Below, piece by piece: positions 26,559-35,248 of a stretch of DNA of 48,004 nucleotides; within the stretch, counting starts at the first letter, position 1; every line of letters begins with the position of its first letter. The stretch is from Bacteroidia bacterium (GTDB lineage Bacteria; Bacteroidota; Bacteroidia; B-17B0; Aurantibacillaceae). Below the pieces are notes generated by a model that worked only from the letters and a program-made list of their open reading frames with translations, had not been told where the DNA came from and searched no databases. The stretch is from NCBI GenBank assembly GCA_014378485.1, contig JACMNO010000029.1, forward strand, positions 1-48,004. The letters run 5' to 3'. Made by a program: the position numbers and the translations under genes.

Positions 26559-29120
26559 ATGAACTTTAAAAAGTATTTACCACACTTAACGGCGGTTGTT
26601 TTGTTTGCCATCATCACCCTTGTTCAATTCAGTCCGTTATTATCCAATAAAGTATTGGAACAAGGAGATATTGTGAGGTATAAAGGCATGAGCCAGGAAA
26701 TGACTGATTTTAGAAAGGCAGAACATTCTGAAGCGTTATGGACAAATTCCATGTTTGGCGGTATGCCGGCTTATCAGGTATCAACGTTGTATCCGGGTAA
26801 TTGGTTAGGACATATTGATAAAGTATTTCATTTGTTTTTACCGCATCCAAGTGGGTATATTTTCCTCTGTTTTATTGGATTCTTCTTGTTATTATTATGT
26901 TTGGAAATAAACCCTTGGCTGGCTATTGTTGGTGCTTTGGCTTATGGTTTCTCTTCTTATTTCTTTATCATTATTGAGGCAGGTCATAATTCTAAAGCCA
27001 ACGCTATTGGTTATTTGGCCCCACTCTTAGGCGGAATTATTTTGCTGATGCGAGGAAAGCATTGGCTTGGCTTTGCAGTAACCACCTTATTCATGGCTAT
27101 GGAATTAAATGCCAACCACGTTCAAATCTCCTATTATGGTTTTATGTTTTTTGGCTTAGTGTTCCTGACTTATTTTATATTGGCTTTCAAACAGAAAAAC
27201 ATGAAACCGTTTTTTATTGGTGTTGGCCTTTTTATTGCAGCATCTTTAATTGGTGTATTACCAAATGCCGGTAACCTTTTAGCGACCTATGAATATGGTA
27301 ACTATACCACGCGTGGTAAAACGGAATTAACAATGAATGCAGCTTTGCAAACAAATAAAGGAAATATCACGTCTGGTTTAGACAGAGATTATGCCACGCA
27401 ATGGAGCTATGGAGTAGGAGAGACCTTTACTTTTTTAATACCTAATTTTAAAGGAGGCGCTTCGGGTGCAATTGGTAGTGCAGACAAGGGTGCCTTAAAA
27501 AATGTGGATCCGCAGATGCGCGAACAGGTTTCTCAAAGCAGCGCCTATTTTGGTGATCAGCCCTTTACCAGTGGTCCGGTTTATATTGGTGCTATAGTAA
27601 TGTTATTAGCTTTTTTAGGTTTATTTATTATCGATCATCCTTTAAAATGGGCTTTAGTGATCGGTACGTTATTATCCGTGATGCTAGCCTGGGGAAAAAA
27701 TTTTATGGGACTTACCAATGTTTTTATGGATTATGTACCCGGTTACAATAAGTTCAGGGCGGTTTCTATGATCCTTGTAATTGCCGAATTAACCATTCCT
27801 TTATTAGCAGTATTGGCCTTGGATAAATTCATAAAAGCATCTGATAAGGGCCAAAAGTTTATGCTTCCGTTTATAAAAAAGGAAATTGATTTAAAGAAAG
27901 TATTAATCATTTCAGTCTCGGTAATTGGAGGCTTTTGTTTAATAAGTGCTTTTATGCCAAATGTGGTTAACTCTTTTATTCCTGCCGGAGAAGAAACACA
28001 GATTGTAAATCAGTTTAAACAAAGTGGTGCTCCGGATGCGCAGATTGCACAGTTCGTGCCTGAATTCTTAGCCAATATTGAAAAAGCACGCGAATCTATT
28101 TTAAAAAGTGATGCCCGCCGTTCTTTAATATTCATTGGTTTGGCATCCATCTTTTTGTTTTTATACTTAACTAAAAAATTAAAACTGGAATTGTTTTTGG
28201 TAACCATGGGAATTTTCATTTTAGCGGATCTATGGCCTGTTGCCGGACGTTACGTGGATGCTAAAAATTATGTGCCAAAAGCGCAGTATGATGCACCGCC
28301 TGCTAAAACAAAGGCAGATGAACAAATCTTGCAGGATAAAAGTTTGGATTACCGCGTATTGAATTTATCTACCAGCACTTTCAATGATGCTGCCACTTCT
28401 TATTACCATAAATCCATTGGCGGTTACCATGGAGCTAAATTGAAGAAATACCAGGAAATCATTGATTTTCATTTGGACAAAGAAATTAATTCTTTTTATG
28501 ATGGATTAAATGCAGCCGCTCAAAACGATTCATTGATGAGAATTCACATGGCAAAACTTGGAGTATTGAATATGTTAAATACTAAATATGTGATTGTTCC
28601 TGCAAAAGACCAGGTGTTTGCAATTCCAAATCCACAAGCTAACGGCAATGCCTGGTTTGTGAAAAACATTAAAACGGTTGCCAATGCGGATTCTGAAATT
28701 GTTGCCTTGTTTGGTTTAAATACGAAGCGTGAGGCGGTTATTCAGGAAAAGAACAAAGAACTTGTTCCTGTATCCGATCATTATAATGCAGATGGTAAAA
28801 TCACATTACAATCCTATAAACCAAATAATCTTGTTTATGAAACAGACTCTAAAGAAAAAGGTTTTGCCGTATTCTCTGAAATTTATTATCCAAAGGGATG
28901 GAACGCCTATGTAGATGGAAATTTGACACAACACACCGGTGTGAATTATATATTACGCGGTATGGAAATTCCTGCAGGTAAACATAAAGTGGAATTCAAA
29001 TTTGAACCACAAGTCTACAAAACCGGAAACAGTATAGCAATGATAGGTTCAATACTATTGTTATTAGTGGTTGGTGCGGGATTATATTTCGCGGGTAAGA
29101 ATAAAGAGATAGTGTTTTAA
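26559..29120 (+). CDS. YfhO-family membrane protein, copy 2
   Basis: 853 residues, collinear with copy 1 from end to end and clearly a tandem duplicate: shared WTNSMFGGMPAYQVSTLYPGN, VPGYNKFRAVSMIL, SYYHKSIGGYHGAKLKKY and NPQANGNAWFVK blocks, with variable loops between. About 12 N-terminal helices, a beta-rich periplasmic domain and one last helix. The 141-bp gap between the copies holds a separate promoter, so expression may be independent. Function as for copy 1; subfunctionalisation of the pair is possible but not shown. Confidence 0.85.
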   Translation: MNFKKYLPHLTAVVLFAIITLVQFSPLLSNKVLEQGDIVRYKGMSQEMTDFRKAEHSEALWTNSMFGGMPAYQVSTLYPGNWLGHIDKVFHLFLPHPSGYIFLCFIGFFLLLLCLEINPWLAIVGALAYGFSSYFFIIIEAGHNSKANAIGYLAPLLGGIILLMRGKHWLGFAVTTLFMAMELNANHVQISYYGFMFFGLVFLTYFILAFKQKNMKPFFIGVGLFIAASLIGVLPNAGNLLATYEYGNYTTRGKTELTMNAALQTNKGNITSGLDRDYATQWSYGVGETFTFLIPNFKGGASGAIGSADKGALKNVDPQMREQVSQSSAYFGDQPFTSGPVYIGAIVMLLAFLGLFIIDHPLKWALVIGTLLSVMLAWGKNFMGLTNVFMDYVPGYNKFRAVSMILVIAELTIPLLAVLALDKFIKASDKGQKFMLPFIKKEIDLKKVLIISVSVIGGFCLISAFMPNVVNSFIPAGEETQIVNQFKQSGAPDAQIAQFVPEFLANIEKARESILKSDARRSLIFIGLASIFLFLYLTKKLKLELFLVTMGIFILADLWPVAGRYVDAKNYVPKAQYDAPPAKTKADEQILQDKSLDYRVLNLSTSTFNDAATSYYHKSIGGYHGAKLKKYQEIIDFHLDKEINSFYDGLNAAAQNDSLMRIHMAKLGVLNMLNTKYVIVPAKDQVFAIPNPQANGNAWFVKNIKTVANADSEIVALFGLNTKREAVIQEKNKELVPVSDHYNADGKITLQSYKPNNLVYETDSKEKGFAVFSEIYYPKGWNAYVDGNLTQHTGVNYILRGMEIPAGKHKVEFKFEPQVYKTGNSIAMIGSILLLLVVGAGLYFAGKNKEIVF

Positions 29121-29240
29121 TAGAACAAATTCTGCTTTTATAACTTATTAAATGAAAACCGCAGCATTGCAAATGCACCCCATCAGGAATTGTTTAAATA
29201 ACTAACTTATTCTGTACCTGCAGTTTTTTTGCTTTTAAAC

Positions 29241-31385
29241 TTATCGGGAAATTGTTGTATGATTCCCCTTGTTGGTATTATCACTGATCGCAATACCAAC
29301 ATCACTTTGTTTGAAGGCACCGGCATCATTTAAACCGTCCCCAATCATCAATACTTTTTTGACATGGTTCTGCAACTCTTTGATCACTTTCAATTTATCT
29401 TCCGGTTTTTGATTGAACAGCATCTTGGTTTTTTCACCTAACAGGGTTTTTAAAAACATTTCTTCGGAATCATTATCACCCGATAAAATTTGCAGGTTGA
29501 ACCTGGATGTTAAAGCGGAAACAATTTTCTGAAGGTCTTTTCGATAACTGTTTTTAAGTATAAAATAGCCTACAAATTCATGATCAATGCTTATAAATAT
29601 TTTACTGCCGGTATTGGAGGACATAAAATTTTTACCGAGTACAAACTCTGCCGATCCCATTTTTAAATAATGACCATCGATGGTTGCACAAGTGCCTGAT
29701 CCTTTAAATTCCTGATAGGATTTTACAGGAAGCGCTTTACTGAAAGACAAATAAGAAACTATTCCCTTGCTCAAAGGATGATTGGATTGATTTGCCAGGG
29801 ATCTTATTAACTGGCATTGTTCATCGGTTAAAGGTGATCCCTGAAAATTTATTTCAGACCGCGTTTGTTCTGTGATTGTTCCTGTTTTGTCAAAAACGAT
29901 CGTATCAATATCCGCCATCCGTTAAATAACAGCAGCATTTTTTACATACAACTGATATTTGTTCAAAATGCGGATCATGTTGCCATTAGTAAAAGTGGCA
30001 CTTAATAGCAAAGCGCATGGACACGTCACAATTAAAATGGAAGTAACAGCGTTCCAAATCTTTGACGGATCATTATATCCCCAAAATAGTGCTGTCATCA
30101 GAGCTATGGCGAATAACATATAAGTGAAATAGCGGCTTACCTGATGAATAAAGGATTTACTAGCTCCTTCTTTATTTTCTTTAAAGGTTTCGTTATTCCA
30201 CAACTGAGTCAGATAACTTTGGGATACTTCTTTAACAACCTCCAATTCAATTGCACCTGCTGTTTGTTTTCCTCCGGCATAAACAATTTCTCCGATCGAT
30301 TTTTCAACAGGCAGCGATTCACCTGTGACAAAGCTATAATCAATGGTTGCCTTTCCTAAAAACAAAATGGCATCTGCCTGTATAATTTCATCATGATGTA
30401 TCTTAATTCTATCCCCTGGTTTTAAATCAGCAACGGAAACCTGTTTTTCACGATGGTCGCCAGCTATAACAACAACACCTAAGGGAAAATAAGATTTAAA
30501 ATCACAATCGAATGAAATGCTTTGATAGGTTCTGTTTTGAAAATTCCGACCGATCAGCATAAAAAAAACAATACCACTTATCGAATCCAGGTAACCGGAT
30601 CCTGCTTGGGATAGTATTTCGTAAACGCTCCTGGAGAATGTAATGAGAACTGCTAAAGCAATTGGAGCATCGATATTCAAAAACTTTTGGCGCAGTCCCT
30701 TGTATCCCGAAATGAAAAAGCCGGATGCCGAATAAAGAAAGACCGGTAATGCCAAAAGCAAGTTCAGATAGTTGAACCATTGTTTTAAGGAGGCATCTTC
30801 CATTTTACCAAATGAAAAGTATTCCGGGAAACTCAGCATCATGATATTACCAAAACAAAAACCCGCAGTACCTAGTTTGACAATACCCGAGGAATCCGTT
30901 TTTTTAATTTTATGATCGCCGGCATTATTTAAACTGATGTGAGGTTCATAACCAATGAGCGTGAGTGATTCAGCTATACTTTTTAAAGATGTTTGATGGA
31001 AGTTATAGATAATCGTGACTTCTTTTTTTATAAAATTGACCTGTGATCTGATAACACCTTTGTTTATTTTATTTATGTGCTCCAGAATCCAAATACACGA
31101 ACTGCAATGCATTTGTGGCAAATAAAATGTGATATGTTGCTGAGTTTCATCTTTAAAATGAATGAGTTGTTGAATGATCTTTACATCATCCAGGAAATCA
31201 AATTTCCCTTCTCGTACTTTTTGTATTTGATTGATACCGGGGGAATTTTCCAAATCATAATAAGAGCATAAGTTGTTCTGATTAATTATTTAATAAACCA
31301 TTTTACATCCCTGGCAGCAGAAATGCTTGTCTTGAAGCTTAATGGACTCATGCTCGCATTTTTCTCCACAATGGTAACAATTCAA
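29241..31385 (-). pseudogene. CcoI/FixI-type copper-translocating P-type ATPase, interrupted
   Basis: One reading frame, broken by stops, runs from a TTG at 31383-31385. N-terminal Cys-rich segment LNCYHCGEKC ... FCCQGCKMVY, then TAA (31290-31292), then IINQNNLCSYYDL. An HMA-like domain has MHCSSCIW, followed by membrane helices and a GKMF-like actuator region (DYSFVTGESLPVEKS). The metal site is CPC in VTCPCALLL. After KNAAVI comes TAA (29922-29924), and the frame continues RMADIDTIVFDKTGTITEQ with the phosphorylated Asp and GDGLNDAGA. At both stops relatives have Glu (VYEI, VIExM), so each is one base change from GAA. The C-terminus ends early at SDVGIAISDNTN plus nine unrelated residues, losing the last two helices. 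CcoI delivers copper to cbb3 oxidase; no cco genes follow. Confidence 0.88.
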
Positions 31386-31430
31386 TTTTTGAACTCTATA
31401 AAATTCTCCAAAAAAACCTGCTTTATTTTG

Positions 31431-31464
31431 TGAGTATGATCAATAACAAATATGACTTTTATCA
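31431..31464. promoter_or_regulatory. two tandem CRP/FNR-like dyads
   Basis: TGAGTATGATCA (31431-31442) and TGACTTTTATCA (31453-31464) both fit TGA-N6-TCA. Their centres are 22 bp apart, about two helical turns. They lie in the divergent region between the ATPase relic and the histidine kinase. CRP/FNR-family binding is inference. Confidence 0.5.
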
Positions 31465-31545
31465 TAATTCAAGCCGTTTATTCCATTTATTTTCGTTTTT
31501 GAATAATTGACTATCTTAGCTTTGAATAACAACAGAAATATTATA

Positions 31546-32724
31546 ATGCAAACAAAAGAAGGCATTGACGCCCTGTTTCTATATGCAACAGAGGGGATAT
31601 TAATAACGAATGAAAATGGGGAGATTATACGAATTAATCCCAGTGCCGAAAGACTATTTAAATATGAACCGGATGAGCTTTTAGGAAAAAAAATAGAAGT
31701 TCTAATTCCAAAACGTTTCTCCGCCCACGAAAATCATCGTGAAAAATATAATGATCATCCACATGCCAGATCTATGGGAGCTGATATTGAATTATTTGGA
31801 CTTAAAAAAGATGGAATCGAAATTCCTGTAGAGATCAGTTTAAGTCCATACTCGAATTCGGAAGGAAAATTTGTGGTGGCTTTTATTATAGACATTACTT
31901 TGAGAAAACAAACCGAAGAACGAATGAAAAATTATTCGGCCGAGTTAGAAAATCAGGTAAAGAACAGAACTATGATTCTTGAGGAAGCGATACAGGAACT
32001 GGAAAAAACCAAAAAAGATCTTCATCATGCTTTAAATAAAGAAAAAGATCTAAGCGAACTTAAATCTCGCTTTGTCTCAATGGCTTCGCATGAATTCAGA
32101 ACACCATTAACTACGATGATGTCATCCCTTTCCTTAGTAACAAAGTATGGTGAACAAAATGATAAGGAAAATCAAAGTAAACACGTTGCCAAAATTAAAA
32201 CATCGATTAATAATTTAACTGATATTCTGAATGATTTCCTCTCCGTCAGTAAACTAGAAGAAGGTAAAGTTGAAAATATGCCCGTGGAAATAAACGTAAA
32301 GAATTATATTTCTGATGTGATTTCTGAAATGAAATCAATGGCAGTGAATGGCCAAAAACTCCTGCAAATACACACCGGGAATGATATAGGAACCGTGGAT
32401 AAAAAGTTTTTAAAAAATGTATTATTCAATCTGATTTCTAATGCAATTAAATTTTCTCCTGAAAATGGCTCTATTGATATTTCCTGTCACGTTGCACATT
32501 CAACATTAAAAATATCTGTAAAGGATAATGGCATCGGTATTTCAAAAGCAGATCAGAAACATTTATTTGAGCGTTTCTTTAGGGGACGTAACGCCACACA
32601 TATACAGGGAACCGGTTTAGGTTTAAATATTGTTGCAAAATATGCTGAACTGATGAACGGCTCCATTGATTTTGAAAGCGAAGAAAATAAAGGAACAACA
32701 TTCACCATTATTATACCTCAATAA
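31546..32724 (+). CDS. PAS-domain sensor histidine kinase
   Basis: 392 residues from ATG 31546; a longer start at 31507 overlaps a -7-like box (TATCTTAG, 31512-31519). The PAS domain (about 5-120) has GILITNENGEIIRINPSAER and the FixL-like ending KDGIEIPVEISLSPY. A coiled coil (125-172) leads to HisKA with H182 in ASHEFRTPL and an HATPase domain (NLISNAIKFSP, DNGIGI, GTGLGLNI). No membrane segments, so a cytoplasmic sensor. The FixL haem-ligand His does not align here (Arg76 in that place), so haem binding is not claimed. The gene for a receiver-Crp regulator is 47 bp downstream and is the likely partner. Confidence 0.9.
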   Translation: MQTKEGIDALFLYATEGILITNENGEIIRINPSAERLFKYEPDELLGKKIEVLIPKRFSAHENHREKYNDHPHARSMGADIELFGLKKDGIEIPVEISLSPYSNSEGKFVVAFIIDITLRKQTEERMKNYSAELENQVKNRTMILEEAIQELEKTKKDLHHALNKEKDLSELKSRFVSMASHEFRTPLTTMMSSLSLVTKYGEQNDKENQSKHVAKIKTSINNLTDILNDFLSVSKLEEGKVENMPVEINVKNYISDVISEMKSMAVNGQKLLQIHTGNDIGTVDKKFLKNVLFNLISNAIKFSPENGSIDISCHVAHSTLKISVKDNGIGISKADQKHLFERFFRGRNATHIQGTGLGLNIVAKYAELMNGSIDFESEENKGTTFTIIIPQ

Positions 32725-32771
32725 ATATGCTATGGGTCAGCATTCATGAATACATTATAATTTAAAAGTAT

Positions 32772-33833
32772 ATGCGAAAAAAAATATTATTGATTGAAGA
32801 TAACCAGGATATACGTGAAAATACGGCAGAAATTTTAACGTTGGCTCAGTATGATGTTGTAACCGCGGTGAATGGAAAAGAAGGGGTTGAAAAAGCGCAA
32901 AAAGAAAAGCCGGATCTGATTATCTGTGATATCATGATGCCAGTTTTGGATGGGCATGGAGCGCTGCACTTGTTATCAAAGAATAAGGAAACTGTCGGTA
33001 TCCCCTTTATTTTTTTAACGGCTAAATCTGAACGGGGCGATTTTAGAAAAGGGATGGAGATGGGTGCTGATGATTATCTGACCAAACCTTTTGATGACGT
33101 TGAACTGTTAAGTGCCATAGAAATCCGTTTGAAGAAAAATGACATTCTGAAAAAGGAATTCACTAAAAATTATTCTGGAATCAATTCTTTTATTAATGAA
33201 GCAAAAGGAATGGAATCCCTAAAAGAGCTTTCGGAAGAACGTGATATCAGAAACTATAAAAAGAAGGATGATATTTTTAAAGAAGGTGGCTATGCAAAAG
33301 GAATTTATTTTATTAATAAAGGAAAAGTGAAAACGTTCCAGACAAGTGAATCAGGTAAAGAATTGATTACTGAACTTTATAAGGAGGGCGATTTCTTTGG
33401 CTATTTACCATTATTGCAGGATGAAAAGTATATGAGTTCAGCAACCGCATTAGAAGATTCTGAAGTATTGATGATCCCTAAGGAGGATTTCTTTTCGCTA
33501 CTATATAAGAATGCTGAAGTTTCACGTAAGTTTATTGAACTATTATCTGATAATTTGCGTGAAAAAGAAACGCAGTTGGTAAAGCTTGCTTATAATTCTG
33601 TGCGAAAGAGAGTAGCAGAAGCCTTAGTAAAGCTTTCTGATAAGTACAAAAAAGATGATGATCAGATATTCAGTATGAATGTTTCTAGAGAAGACCTGGC
33701 CAATATGGTTGGAACGGCTACCGAAACTGTGATCAGGACGCTGAGTGATTTTAAAACAGATAAATTAATAGAAATAGCAGGAAGTACTATCACCATTTTG
33801 AATTACGATAAACTTGCCAAAATGAAAAATTGA
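32772..33833 (+). CDS. response regulator fused to a Crp/Fnr regulator
   Basis: 353 residues. Receiver domain (1-125) with phospho-acceptor D53 (IICDIMMP), T83 and K105 (LTKPF). A cNMP-binding-like domain (about 155-245) starts IFKEGGYAKGIYFINKGKVK. A Crp-type helix-turn-helix (about 285-340) reads SREDLANMVGTATETVIRTL. This couples a two-component signal to a Crp/Fnr output in one protein. No Fnr-type Cys cluster is present, so oxygen sensing would have to come from the kinase. It probably binds TGA-N6-TCA sites such as those at 31431-31464 and 33968-33979 (inference). Confidence 0.92.
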   Translation: MRKKILLIEDNQDIRENTAEILTLAQYDVVTAVNGKEGVEKAQKEKPDLIICDIMMPVLDGHGALHLLSKNKETVGIPFIFLTAKSERGDFRKGMEMGADDYLTKPFDDVELLSAIEIRLKKNDILKKEFTKNYSGINSFINEAKGMESLKELSEERDIRNYKKKDDIFKEGGYAKGIYFINKGKVKTFQTSESGKELITELYKEGDFFGYLPLLQDEKYMSSATALEDSEVLMIPKEDFFSLLYKNAEVSRKFIELLSDNLREKETQLVKLAYNSVRKRVAEALVKLSDKYKKDDDQIFSMNVSREDLANMVGTATETVIRTLSDFKTDKLIEIAGSTITILNYDKLAKMKN

Positions 33834-33967
33834 TTTTTTCATGTAGTCACACGATTCTGCTAATCCGAAATTACTGACACCAGTTATGTCATTCTTCCCT
33901 ATGTACGACTGGGGTGGGATCCTCTCCATAAATTATAAGATATAGTATAAGTAGTAATATTTTTTTC

Positions 33968-33979
33968 TGACAAAGATCA
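33968..33979 (+). promoter_or_regulatory. CRP/FNR-like dyad
   Basis: TGACAAAGATCA fits TGA-N6-TCA. Its centre lies about 63 bp before the expected start of transcription from the -7 box at 34025-34032, near the class I activator position. Confidence 0.45.
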
Positions 33980-34024
33980 TATCGTTCACTGATTATCATC
34001 ATTTTTAAACGTTGCCAATCTATG

Positions 34025-34032
34025 TAATTTTG
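34025..34032 (+). promoter_or_regulatory. promoter -7 box for small membrane protein
   Basis: TAATTTTG matches TAnnTTTG, 39 bp upstream of the ATG at 34071. The rest of 33834-34070 shows no gene. Confidence 0.55.
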
Positions 34033-34070
34033 TTTAATCATTTAATGAAATAATCTAAAAACATAAAATC

Positions 34071-34388
34071 ATGGAAACATTAATCACATCAAACCACACA
34101 AAAAGCACCATCAAATTAGTTAAAGCAGAATCAACTACTGCATCTGCCTTTTGGGATACTATTGAGTTTAATCGCTTCGGCATCATCTCGATGTTAGTTG
34201 TGATTTTGGGTTGTATCGGTGGAATAGCAGCTGCTTATGGCGCGCAGGATAATGCATTAAAAATAGCACTCATCGCTTTCCCTACAATTATCAGCTTAGC
34301 ACTGGTATTGGCCGTTGCACCAATGAGAGCAATTATATATTTAAGTTCTGTTGCAATTATACTTGACCTGATTATCCTTATTTTTTAA
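34071..34388 (+). CDS. small membrane protein of unknown function
   Basis: 105 residues. A polar N-terminus (1-38) precedes three hydrophobic segments: about 39-58 (IISMLVVILGCIGGIAAAYG), 63-82 and 86-105. No known motif. It lies behind a CRP/FNR-like site and a -7 box, and just after the receiver-Crp gene, so it is a likely target of that regulator. The frame is intact, unlike its neighbours on either side of the two-component pair. Confidence 0.75.
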   Translation: METLITSNHTKSTIKLVKAESTTASAFWDTIEFNRFGIISMLVVILGCIGGIAAAYGAQDNALKIALIAFPTIISLALVLAVAPMRAIIYLSSVAIILDLIILIF

Positions 34389-34424
34389 TCAATCATTCTT
34401 TTTCAATATGAAAACATTACAGCC

Positions 34425-34793
34425 ATGAAAATAGCAATTAACGATCATAGGAAAATTTATGCCATACAGGAAGAATTTAACGGGAACTATCCTTATTTAA
34501 AATTGGAATTTTTCTCAAAGTCTCATAAGAGTGGTGGTGCTTCTCCCAAAACGCAGGTGAAACATAATAATGAAACTTTAGGAGAATTCAGAACAGTGCA
34601 TCATAAAGGTGATTTAACCATTGTTCCTGATATGACCGTTTCGGATCTGGAACAAAATTTTGGAGATGTTTATGGACTGGCGGTTCAGGTATTCAGGAAG
34701 TCAGGTAAAACCTGACTGGAAACAACTGTGACTGATAACTGGACACTTGCTGAGCAAAACAGGCAAGGGGAAGATTTAAGTAAATGGGCTTAG
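34425..34793 (+). pseudogene. small conserved hypothetical with in-frame TGA
   Basis: The ORF stops at TGA 34713-34715 after FRKSGKT, but the same frame continues LETTVTDNWTLAEQNRQGED and on to a TAG at 34791-34793 (122 codons in all). From memory, relatives read SGxxWLxTTxTDxWTLxxQN here, so TGA replaces TGG (Trp). The N-terminal part (YPYLKLEFF) and VSDLEQNFGDVYGLAVQVFR are typical of this uncharacterised Bacteroidota family, often found in microaerobic or stress clusters. Either a pseudogene or a shortened product; readthrough is less likely. Confidence 0.7.
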
Positions 34794-34814
34794 CTGGTTC
34801 AAATTATAATATGA

Positions 34815-34967
34815 CAAAAAAACCGAGCTTTAGAAACTAGAGAAAAAGCAAAAAAATAGCAACGAAATGCTAATGCAAAACAAGTTCCTTCTCGACTATG
34901 CACAAACTGGTTAGTTAAAACATACACTATTATATTCCCACTATTTAAAAAAAGGTTTCGCAGGTAG
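34815..34967 (+). pseudogene. possible degraded coding fragment
   Basis: A frame with no start reads QKNRALETREKAKK, a TAG at 34857-34859, then QRNANAKQVPSRLCTNWLVK and on to a stop at 34967. It looks coding in composition but is not recognised. It overlaps the hairpin at 34952-34977. Low confidence. Confidence 0.2.
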
Positions 34968-34977
34968 GCGAAACCTT
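34952..34977. terminator. terminator-like hairpin
   Basis: Perfect 9-bp stem AAGGTTTCG/CGAAACCTT with an 8-nt loop. The T-run is on the minus-strand side, although the genes around it point right, so direction is uncertain. Confidence 0.55.
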
Positions 34978-35022
34978 ATCCACAAAATCTAAGAGCCCTC
35001 CTGGGATTTATTTCACAAAATT

Positions 35023-35139
35023 ATGATGAACATTTTTGAGCGAAACGAGGCAGATTTTGCAGCAATAATTGAACAAGTTATTGTGAAAAAATTCAACAAA
35101 GTTGCAGTCAAAAAGGCTCATAAGAATAAAGTAAAATGA
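35023..35139 (+). CDS. possible 38-residue ORF
   Basis: An ATG ORF encoding MMNIFERNEADFAAIIEQVI then a Lys-rich end (KKAHKNKVK). It lies just upstream of the XRE regulator's operator region. The amphipathic helix and basic tail are plausible for a small protein, but no ribosome-binding site or homologue is recognised; it may be a fragment. Confidence 0.3.
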   Translation: MMNIFERNEADFAAIIEQVIVKKFNKVAVKKAHKNKVK

Positions 35140-35197
35140 ATTTTAAACAGGCTCCATAACAACAAATTTAAAAAATTAACAAAAACCTTTTACATAA

Positions 35198-35238
35198 ATA
35201 CTATTTAATGTAGTATATTCGTGCTACAAATCGTAGCA
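35198..35238 (+). promoter_or_regulatory. operator-promoter of the XRE-S24 regulator
   Basis: Two perfect dyads flank a -7-like box (TATATTCG, 35214-35221): ATACTA/TAGTAT (35198-35216, 7-bp spacer) and TGCTAC/GTAGCA (35222-35238, 5-bp spacer). Both share CTA/TAG cores. The position over the promoter fits autorepression. Confidence 0.55.
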
Positions 35239-35248
35239 ATTTAAAATC

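Noticed and set aside
31546..32000. Haem-binding FixL oxygen sensor
   Set aside because: The PAS domain resembles the FixL subfamily, but the position of the haem-ligand His aligns with Arg76, so oxygen sensing by haem is not supported.
29241..34793. A recoded genetic code (TAA as Glu, TGA as Trp) explaining the internal stops
   Set aside because: TAA and TGA both end other genes at their normal family C-termini in this window (TGA for the second and third OmpA fusion genes; TAA for smpB, grpE and dnaJ), so local nonsense mutation is simpler.
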